From positions 1-6,718 of the forward strand of contig JAZSEA010000037.1 in the NCBI GenBank assembly GCA_045531455.1: DNA of 6,718 nucleotides, given 5' to 3'. Both the position numbers and the translations under genes were made by a program. Shown here piece after piece: positions 1-4,513 of this stretch (positions within the stretch are counted from its first letter, which is position 1; each line of letters starts with the position of its first letter). The notes under the pieces are model-generated. The model was not told the origin of the DNA and did no database searches. It saw nothing but the letters and a program-made list of their open reading frames with translations. Source of the stretch: CAG-390 sp045531455. Lineage in GTDB: Bacteria > Bacillota > Clostridia > Oscillospirales > CAG-272.

Positions 1-180
1 GCAAAGGTCGAGCGGATCTTCGAGGGATACTACGGATTGCAGATCGCTGTCAGCGGCTGCGCTCCCGAAAGACTCGAAGCATTCTCAAAGATGCTTGCCG
101 GTGAGTGCAGTATCGAGGAAAGCGAACGCTGGATCAATCCCTCGGAGAGCGGAGAAAGTTTTGAAATGAAATCCACATAA
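1..180 (+). CDS. 3' end of an unrecognised gene (5' truncated by the window)
   Basis: An open frame runs from base 1 to a TAA at 178-180 and gives 59 residues with no start codon in view, so this is the C-terminal end of a longer protein. The visible part includes the stretch GYYGLQIAVSGCAPERLE, followed by an acidic, polar tail ending in EMKST. I do not recognise a family. The stop overlaps the AAGGAG (179-184) that serves the next gene, so the two are probably cotranscribed. Codon use, with many CTC-GAA/GAG pairs, resembles the next two genes and supports real coding. From context it is likely an accessory protein of the mobile element; no function can be assigned from this fragment. Confidence 0.6.
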   Translation, partial: AKVERIFEGYYGLQIAVSGCAPERLEAFSKMLAGECSIEESERWINPSESGESFEMKST

Positions 181-192
181 GGAGAAAAAGAA

Positions 193-477
193 ATGAGAAA
201 GCAAACATTATGCGTGCAGTACAGCACACCAAAATACAAAGCACTCGAGTATTATCTCGAGAAGCAGAACAAGAAAATCGAGGACATGCTCGCCGAGCAT
301 CTCGAAGAGCTTTACAAGGAGCAGGTTCCGAAAGACGTTCAGGAATATGTCAAATCGCAGAATCCCGACGACGAAGAACAGAAGGATAACAAGCCGACAA
401 AACGTCAGTCCTCTCGCATGAAAGCAGAGGAAGTAACAGATGCTCCCGCTGTGTCGGGCCCTAAGCTCTCGATGTAA
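193..477 (+). CDS. DUF6103-like small protein, copy 1
   Basis: This 94-residue, highly charged protein starts at ATG 193, eight bases after a clear AAGGAG (179-184). Residues 1-55 hold a short beta-like N-terminus (QTLCVQYS) and then predicted helices with the pattern YLEKQNKKIEDML, LEELYKEQVP and VQEYVKS. The pattern YL..K..K....L.....LYK..VP..V.E matches the downstream protein at 771-1097 and resembles what I recall as the DUF6103 family, found in Clostridia conjugative elements. The rest, from about residue 56, is acidic and then basic low-complexity sequence, probably disordered. The molecular function of the family is not known to me. The position upstream of the relaxase operon suggests an accessory or DNA-associated role, which is inference. 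No membrane segment or signal peptide is seen. Confidence 0.8.
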   Translation: MRKQTLCVQYSTPKYKALEYYLEKQNKKIEDMLAEHLEELYKEQVPKDVQEYVKSQNPDDEEQKDNKPTKRQSSRMKAEEVTDAPAVSGPKLSM

Positions 478-483
478 TAAGCC

Positions 484-759
484 GTGGCACACGGAAAGAT
501 GAAGACCTTATACGGTCTTTACAAAAGGCTTGGCCGCGATGCCTTCCTCGAAGCGGCAAAGTTTTATTCAAATCATGTCGAAGATACTGTCGAAGCAACA
601 CTCTCCGAAATGGAGTCGCGTTGGTATGATGCGTCACACACTCTGACCGAAGCCGAGAAGATGGTCGAGGATTACAACAACGGATACCTTATATTTCAAC
701 TTAACGTATCCATCGAAGCCCCAAGCGAAAGCGTAACAAATATTACTATAAAAATGTAA
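484..759 (+). CDS. Small hypothetical protein between two DUF6103-like genes
   Basis: The frame gives 91 residues from a GTG at 484, or 86 from the ATG at 499. An in-frame TAA at 478-480 excludes any earlier start. Neither start has a good Shine-Dalgarno sequence; GGA at 493-495 is too close to 499. Translation may therefore depend on reinitiation after the previous stop at 475-477, seven bases before the GTG. The protein looks helical and soluble: a basic N-terminus (KMKTLYGLYKRLGRDAF), an acidic middle (EATLSEMESRWYD, TEAEKMVEDYNN) and a beta-like C-terminus (GYLIFQLNVSIEA). I do not recognise a family. The coding call rests on tight packing between two real genes, with the next ribosome binding site overlapping its stop, and on shared codon use. 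A 6-bp inverted repeat covers the codons just after ATG 499. Confidence 0.65.
   Translation: MAHGKMKTLYGLYKRLGRDAFLEAAKFYSNHVEDTVEATLSEMESRWYDASHTLTEAEKMVEDYNNGYLIFQLNVSIEAPSESVTNITIKM
502..519 (+). repeat. Short inverted repeat at the start of the 484-759 gene
   Basis: AAGACC (502-507) and GGTCTT (514-519) form a perfect 6-bp stem around the loop TTATAC. It begins immediately after the possible ATG start at 499. In mRNA it could affect initiation at a gene that lacks a good ribosome binding site. It may equally be a chance result of the codons for MKTLYGLYK. Confidence 0.3.
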
Positions 760-770
760 AGGAAAAACAA

Positions 771-1097
771 ATGAAGAATACATCAATAGAATTCAGCTTC
801 GATGATGCAAAGCTCGAAGCAATAAATATTTATCTCAAAGAAAAGAACAGCAAGCTGAGTGAAGAGCTGGATCACTTTATGGATTCACTCTACAAAAAGC
901 ATGTGCCTCAGGCTGTGCGCGAGTTTATAGATAAGAAGGAGAGCGAGGGAATGACCTCAACGCCTCAGCCTTCAAAACTTACTCGAAGAAAACCGAATTC
1001 GAGCATAAATGCCGCGTCTGGAACGGAATCCCTCCCCAAAGCAACAAGCCGTGGAGATGCCGAAAAAGCCGACGTTGGCGATCGTGAGGGCTCGTGA
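771..1097 (+). CDS. DUF6103-like small protein, copy 2
   Basis: This 108-residue protein starts at ATG 771, seven bases after AAAGGA (758-763), which overlaps the stop of the previous gene. Residues 1-60 show a beta-like start (SIEFSFDDAKLEAI), then YLKEKNSKLSEELDHFMDSL and YKKHVPQAVREFID. This fits the DUF6103 pattern better than copy 1 does. The tail from about residue 60 is rich in Ser, Pro, Thr, Lys and Arg (PQPSKLTRRKPNSS), probably disordered and possibly nucleic-acid binding. Family members occur next to relaxase and coupling-protein genes in Firmicutes conjugative elements; their biochemical role is not known to me. It is the last gene before the 267-base non-coding repeat region, so it likely ends the upstream transcription unit, although no clear terminator follows directly. 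Confidence 0.85.
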   Translation: MKNTSIEFSFDDAKLEAINIYLKEKNSKLSEELDHFMDSLYKKHVPQAVREFIDKKESEGMTSTPQPSKLTRRKPNSSINAASGTESLPKATSRGDAEKADVGDREGS

Positions 1098-1131
1098 GAG
1101 ATGTTTGCGACAAGTACGGCTAACGATGAAA

Positions 1132-1169
1132 ATATGGGCAGAAAATGAGGGTTTTGAGGGGATATGGGC
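1132..1169 (+). repeat. Direct repeat ATATGGGC, two copies 30 bases apart
   Basis: ATATGGGC occurs at 1132-1139 and again at 1162-1169. Between them TGAGGG occurs twice (1146-1151, 1155-1160), nine bases apart. The 30-base spacing is close to three helical turns, which would put both copies on the same DNA face. They may be protein-binding iterons near oriT, or chance in a G-rich stretch. Confidence 0.35.
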
Positions 1170-1202
1170 GGGAATTTATTTTTAAGCGGGTTAAAGTATT
1201 AA

Positions 1203-1218
1203 TTGCGGTTTCCCGCAA
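1203..1218 (+). repeat. Perfect hairpin TTGCGG-TTTC-CCGCAA
   Basis: TTGCGG (1203-1208) pairs perfectly with CCGCAA (1213-1218) around a 4-base loop. No T-tract follows, so it is not a typical intrinsic terminator. The CCCGC at 1212-1216 can also pair with upstream GCGGGAA at 1168-1174 (partner TTCCCGC, 1210-1216), so alternative folds are possible. Small hairpins of this kind are common in oriT regions. Confidence 0.5.
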
Positions 1219-1225
1219 ACAGCAG

Positions 1226-1246
1226 CCCGCAACAGCGGACTGCGGG
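1226..1246 (+). repeat. Inverted repeat CCCGCA/TGCGGG
   Basis: CCCGCA (1226-1231) and TGCGGG (1241-1246) form a perfect 6-bp stem with a 9-base loop, eight bases after the preceding hairpin. The arm CCCGCA also occurs at 1212-1217 inside that hairpin, so the two share sequence. The tail after the stem is purine-rich rather than T-rich, which argues against a + strand terminator. Confidence 0.45.
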
Positions 1247-1250
1247 AGAA

Positions 1251-1354
1251 AAAGGGCGAAAAACAGAGCTTTCGAGAGATTTGCAATAATGAGAAAACGA
1301 TAGCGGTTTTGAAAAGACGATTGCAAACCGATAGCGTGGCAAATTTCGCCCTTT
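1251..1354 (+). repeat. Nested inverted repeats enclosing the leader of the relaxase operon
   Basis: The outer arms AAAGGGCGAAA (1251-1261) and TTTCGCCCTTT (1344-1354) are a perfect 11-bp match 82 bases apart. Nested inside are TTTGC (1280-1284) with GCAAA (1339-1343), and CGGTTT (1304-1309) with AAACCG (1325-1330). All three pairings are compatible in a single fold. The outer arm ends one base before GGAGG (1356-1360), the ribosome binding site of the ribbon-helix-helix gene. This could be a relaxase or accessory-protein recognition site, or an RNA leader fold that influences translation. The arm's CGCCCT slightly resembles the core of MOBQ-type nick regions, which is weak evidence. Confidence 0.5.
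1298..1336 (+). repeat. Direct repeat CGATAGCG, two copies 31 bases apart
   Basis: CGATAGCG occurs at 1298-1305 and 1329-1336. Each copy is preceded by TTGCAA (1281-1286 and 1321-1326), but at different distances (11 and 2 bases). Spacing near three helical turns suits paired binding by a ribbon-helix-helix protein such as the one encoded just downstream, which is inference. Confidence 0.4.
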
Positions 1355-1364
1355 CGGAGGCAAA

Positions 1365-1778
1365 ATGAAAGAAGAAAAAGACAAAAAGCAAGGATATTAT
1401 TTCTGGCTTAAGCCGGGAACTTCCGAAATGATTACCGCACACGTAGATGCGGCAGATACGAGAAGTCGATCGCAATTCGTTGATGCCGCTATACGTCATT
1501 ATTGCTGTGTGCTTGATGCGGAATCAAACAAGGATTTGTTGAGTGATGAAGTACTTCGTGTAGTGAAAGCTTCGGTTAAGGACTCGGAAAATCATATAGC
1601 AAGTATGCTATTCAAAATATCGGGAGAGCTATCTCTTCAAAACTATCTTCTTGGCGTTATGGGATTGGAACTCACAGAAAAAGAAATTCAAGCGTACAGA
1701 AATCTTGCATATGATAAGGTCCGTAAACAACACGGTTTTGTTAAGCTTGAAGATGTACTGCAAGACTTTGAAGAATAA
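1365..1778 (+). CDS. Ribbon-helix-helix relaxosome accessory protein
   Basis: This 137-residue protein starts at ATG 1365, four bases after GGAGG (1356-1360). Residues 10-48 fit a ribbon-helix-helix DNA-binding fold: a short strand (YYFWLKPG, 11-18), a first helix (about 19-30), a turn with SRSQF (34-38) and a second helix (VDAAIRHYCC). The remainder is helical and ends in an acidic tail (LEDVLQDFEE). The shape, a strand with an aromatic-leucine-proline pattern followed by an SRSEF-like helix, is familiar from small proteins encoded just upstream of MobP3-type relaxases in Clostridia elements. The expected job is to bind oriT as a dimer, assist relaxase nicking and perhaps repress its own operon through the repeats upstream. 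Its stop overlaps the ribosome binding site of the relaxase gene, so the two are surely cotranscribed. Confidence 0.8.
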   Translation: MKEEKDKKQGYYFWLKPGTSEMITAHVDAADTRSRSQFVDAAIRHYCCVLDAESNKDLLSDEVLRVVKASVKDSENHIASMLFKISGELSLQNYLLGVMGLELTEKEIQAYRNLAYDKVRKQHGFVKLEDVLQDFEE

Positions 1779-1789
1779 GGAGAAATTCG

Positions 1790-3178
1790 ATGCCTCGTAT
1801 TATTGTTAAGTGCAGATACTATCAAAGTGAGAAAACAAGAAAGAGCATCGGCGGTCTTCTGCAATACATAGCAACGCGCGAAGGTGTAGATAAACTGAGC
1901 GATGCACAGAAAAATAAATCCGCGACAGAAAAGCAAAAAGAATGTATCGATCAATTTATTAATGCGTATAAAAGCATTGTAAATATGCCCGAATACGCTG
2001 CATTTGAAAAGAGCAATACACGTGGTGATGCGTCGGAACTTATTGCTGCGGTTATTGAAATGCATCCCGAACTGCTCAGCGGAAAAACATATCTCGATTA
2101 TATCGCAACCCGTCCGCGTGTTGAACGTATCAGCGGTTCTCACGGATTGTTCAGCGACGAAGGTTTTGCACTTGTTCTCGCCGATGAAGTTCGCAAGATG
2201 GAGGCGTACAGTGGCAACGTCTATTCCGTAATCATTTCAATAAAGCGCGAAGATGCGGAAAGACTCTCATATAACAATGCTGAAAAGTGGAGAGATATGA
2301 TACGCGCAAATAAAGACGTTATTGCAAAAGCACATGGTATACCTCTTGACAAACTCTGTTGGTACGGTGCTTTTCATAATGAGAAGCATCACCCTCATGT
2401 GCATCTTATGATTTATTCAAAGGATACTATAGAGCGCGGATATCTTAACAACAAAGGCATTGAATTGATGCGCAAAACATTTGGTAAAGAAATCTTCCGA
2501 GCGGATCTGCAAGAGATATACGATAGACAAACACAATATCGCAACTTGCTTACATCTAAAACTATAGAAGAGTTTGATTCACTTGCCGAAAGCATAAAGC
2601 TTGGTTTGTGTTATAACCCAACGATAGTCAATAAGGTGGCAGAGCTTGCCAGACGTTTGCAAAGAGTCAAGGGCAAAAAGGTATACGGTTATCTTCCGCC
2701 GGAAGTTAAAAGAAAAGTCGATGACATTGTCGATGAGCTTGAAAAAGACGAGACAGTAAAGCGATTGTATGATGTATGGTATCTTGCGAAGTGCGAAGTT
2801 GAAAATACATATACAGATCATTTCTCGCCACAACTTCCGCTTTCCGAAGAAAATGTATTCAAACCTATACGAAATGCTGTGATCAAAAGAGCGTTTGAAC
2901 TGGGCAAAGAATTGAACGAAACAAATACCGAGAATGAGAAAATAGATAAGGGCAATTCTGCTAACAATACTATGCCATATAATACACATACAAATACGGC
3001 TGCGTCAAGTATTGCAAGAGCAAAAGTAATTACTGCTGTTTCTCGCCTCGGTAAAGATATCTCAAATATCTTTCGTCAAGAATTCGACGGATACGCAAAT
3101 GATCCCGCTTGGGGTGTCGACAGCAAACTCCGCCGTGAGATCGAAGCCAAGAAGAAAGGGCAAAATATCAGTATGTAA
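1790..3178 (+). CDS. MobP3-type conjugative relaxase
   Basis: This 462-residue protein starts at ATG 1790, seven bases after AAGGAG (1777-1782). It is expected to nick one strand at oriT, stay covalently bound through a tyrosine and lead the DNA into the recipient. The three-histidine metal-binding motif is clear at residues 196-205 (HNEKHHPHVH), followed by LMIYS. The N-terminus MPRIIVKCRYYQ with YIATREGV (26-33), the internal YIATRPRVERI (104-114) plus SHGLF (117-121), and VISIKREDAERL match the MobP3 family as I recall it. Candidate catalytic tyrosines are Y10, Y11 and Y26; I cannot choose between them. The region of about 255-380 (GKKVYGYLPPEVKRKVDDIV, VFKPIRNAVIKRAFELGKE) is also family-like. 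Residues of about 383-410 are Asn/Thr-rich and probably a linker. No helicase or primase domain is fused. Length is normal for the family. Confidence 0.93.
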   Translation: MPRIIVKCRYYQSEKTRKSIGGLLQYIATREGVDKLSDAQKNKSATEKQKECIDQFINAYKSIVNMPEYAAFEKSNTRGDASELIAAVIEMHPELLSGKTYLDYIATRPRVERISGSHGLFSDEGFALVLADEVRKMEAYSGNVYSVIISIKREDAERLSYNNAEKWRDMIRANKDVIAKAHGIPLDKLCWYGAFHNEKHHPHVHLMIYSKDTIERGYLNNKGIELMRKTFGKEIFRADLQEIYDRQTQYRNLLTSKTIEEFDSLAESIKLGLCYNPTIVNKVAELARRLQRVKGKKVYGYLPPEVKRKVDDIVDELEKDETVKRLYDVWYLAKCEVENTYTDHFSPQLPLSEENVFKPIRNAVIKRAFELGKELNETNTENEKIDKGNSANNTMPYNTHTNTAASSIARAKVITAVSRLGKDISNIFRQEFDGYANDPAWGVDSKLRREIEAKKKGQNISM

Positions 3179-3187
3179 GGAGGAACT

Positions 3188-4513
3188 ATGCCGCATTATA
3201 CGGAATCTCAAATTGAGTCGGCGAATCACACTGATCTCGCCGCTTTTCTTTTATCCCGAGGTGAAGAACTCAAACGCTTTGGTAATCAACACTTGTGGGA
3301 AAAACATCAAGTATGGATTCGCGGACACGAATGGTACACGCACTATGAATCCAAAGGTGGATATGCCGTAAGCTTTGTGATGCGTTTCTTCGGAATGACA
3401 TTTCAAGAAGCGGTTGCAGAGTTGATCGGGAATACGGTAAGTAAATCTGTGACTTCTGAGAGAAAGGCTAAAGAAACAAAAGAGCTTGTCCTTCCGGAAG
3501 CAAACCGAACAATGAATCAGGTGTATGCTTACTTGATGAATAAGCGCTTTATTGCTCGTGATGTTATAACTTACTTCGCACGTGCAAAAACGCTCTATGA
3601 AGATGCGGTTTACCATAACTGCATTTTTGTCGGACTTGATGAAGAAGGCATTCCTAAGCATTGCCACAGACGCGCAACGGTAGGCAGCTTCAAATGTACC
3701 GAAGTAGGAAGCCAAGCAGAATATTCATTTCACCATAACGGTGAAAGCGAATGGCTTTTTGTATTTGAAGCACCGGTAGACATGCTCGCATTTATTACTC
3801 TCCACCGCGAGAATTGGATGAAGCATTCATATGTGGCCTTATGTTCTGTATCCGAAAGAGCCATTCTTCACAGACTCAAAGTAAATCCGAATCTAAAGAA
3901 GATCGTTCTTTGCCTGGATAACGACAATGCAGGTATAATTGCTTGCAAGAGAATCAAGGAAATACTCGAACTGCGGGGTTACAAGAGTGTAAGAATTCTT
4001 CATTCAACCAACAAAGATTGGGATGAGGATGTAAAAGCCATGAACGGCATTGCACCAATCCCTGCAGAGACAGATCACAGCGAAGCAATACGCAACCTAT
4101 GTATTGATGCTGTCAGAAACGCGGAGAAAGCCAAATTGCCTCCAATGCTGTACCGCCGCGTATGTGATTCATATACCGCAATCGTAAATTCGGATAAATA
4201 CAATCTGCGGGAGCGGATCGGGAATTACCTCGGTCTGCTCCTTTGGCTTGCAAAGGACGAATGCAGAAAAAGTCTCGACCCGATCGAGTGGAATGAAATA
4301 GAGACGGAGCTTCTTAAAAGCTATATACCTTATGCAGACAACGGAGATCTCGCAAGCAGACTCCGTCAACTGAACAATGACACAACGGAGTTAACCAAAG
4401 TTTATGACAATCCGCAGCTCACATGCGACCGCAATATCTTTTTGCGTCCCATACTTAAAATCTGCATGGACTGCATAAGGCTAATTAATTATCTCGACAG
4501 AAAGGAGAAATAA
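3188..4513 (+). CDS. DUF3991/TOPRIM domain primase-like protein
   Basis: This 441-residue protein starts at ATG 3188 after a strong AAGGAGG (3177-3183) that overlaps the relaxase stop. Residues of about 20-80 (WEKHQVWIRGHEWYTHY, GGYAVSFVMRFFGMTFQEAV) resemble the N-terminal zinc-finger-like fold of bacterial primases but have no zinc-binding cysteines. The middle (about 105-175) fits DUF3991. A TOPRIM fold follows, with the acidic residue E194 in VFEAPVDMLAF and the DxD pair D244/D246 in CLDNDNAG. The C-terminal 170 residues are helical and unassigned; no helicase domain is seen. The likely role is priming or processing of transferred single-stranded DNA, inferred from domains and from position between relaxase and coupling protein. 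Its TAA shares one base with the ATG of the next gene (TAATG), so the two are translationally coupled. Confidence 0.87.
   Translation: MPHYTESQIESANHTDLAAFLLSRGEELKRFGNQHLWEKHQVWIRGHEWYTHYESKGGYAVSFVMRFFGMTFQEAVAELIGNTVSKSVTSERKAKETKELVLPEANRTMNQVYAYLMNKRFIARDVITYFARAKTLYEDAVYHNCIFVGLDEEGIPKHCHRRATVGSFKCTEVGSQAEYSFHHNGESEWLFVFEAPVDMLAFITLHRENWMKHSYVALCSVSERAILHRLKVNPNLKKIVLCLDNDNAGIIACKRIKEILELRGYKSVRILHSTNKDWDEDVKAMNGIAPIPAETDHSEAIRNLCIDAVRNAEKAKLPPMLYRRVCDSYTAIVNSDKYNLRERIGNYLGLLLWLAKDECRKSLDPIEWNEIETELLKSYIPYADNGDLASRLRQLNNDTTELTKVYDNPQLTCDRNIFLRPILKICMDCIRLINYLDRKEK

Larger units (their letters stand above)
1098..1364. other. Non-coding repeat-rich region: candidate oriT and/or operon leader
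   Basis: These 267 bases have no convincing gene on either strand. They separate the small accessory genes from the ribbon-helix-helix and relaxase genes, the usual place for an origin of transfer. They contain two small hairpins (1203-1218, 1226-1246), a long nested inverted repeat (1251-1354) that ends one base before the GGAGG of the next gene, direct repeats CGATAGCG (1298-1305, 1329-1336) and ATATGGGC (1132-1139, 1162-1169), and five copies of GCGGG/CCCGC between 1168 and 1246. A weak promoter-like pair, TTGAGG (1154-1159) and TATTTT (1177-1182) with 17-base spacing, matches consensus at 4 of 6 positions in each box. The oriT role is inferred from position and repeats. I cannot identify a nick site for this relaxase type. 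Confidence 0.5.

Noticed and set aside
244..261. Two CTCGAG sites 12 bases apart in the first DUF6103-like gene
   Set aside because: They reflect frequent Leu-Glu codon pairs in this stretch, and no other structure supports a regulatory role.
208..492. Minus-strand frame of 94 residues opposite the first DUF6103-like gene, with a hydrophobic middle
   Set aside because: It mirrors the real gene almost base for base. Its hydrophobic Leu/Phe content comes from reading Lys/Glu codons in reverse.
1126..1185. A 19-codon ATG frame on the + strand in the intergenic region (MKIWAENEGFEGIWAGIYF)
   Set aside because: It has no ribosome binding site, and its internal similarity arises from the G-rich direct repeats. 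No support for translation.
1203..1246. Intrinsic terminator after the second DUF6103-like gene
   Set aside because: The hairpins here have 6-bp stems and are not followed by a T-run on the + strand, so I treat them as oriT or leader structures.
1340..1355. MOBQ-type nick site, from the resemblance of TTTCGCCCTTT to the GCGCCCT core
   Set aside because: The match is short, lacks the TAAGTG part, and the relaxase here is MobP3-like. Only noted as weak resemblance.
1191..1499. Minus-strand open frame of 102 residues, and overlapping minus-strand frames at 1120-1326 and 1199-1384
   Set aside because: They run antisense across the repeat region and into the ribbon-helix-helix gene, with Phe/Ser-rich composition typical of antisense frames and no recognisable domain.
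3099..3371. + strand frame of 90 residues bridging the relaxase and TOPRIM genes
   Set aside because: It overlaps the ends of two well-supported genes in another frame, has no ribosome binding site and no family signal.
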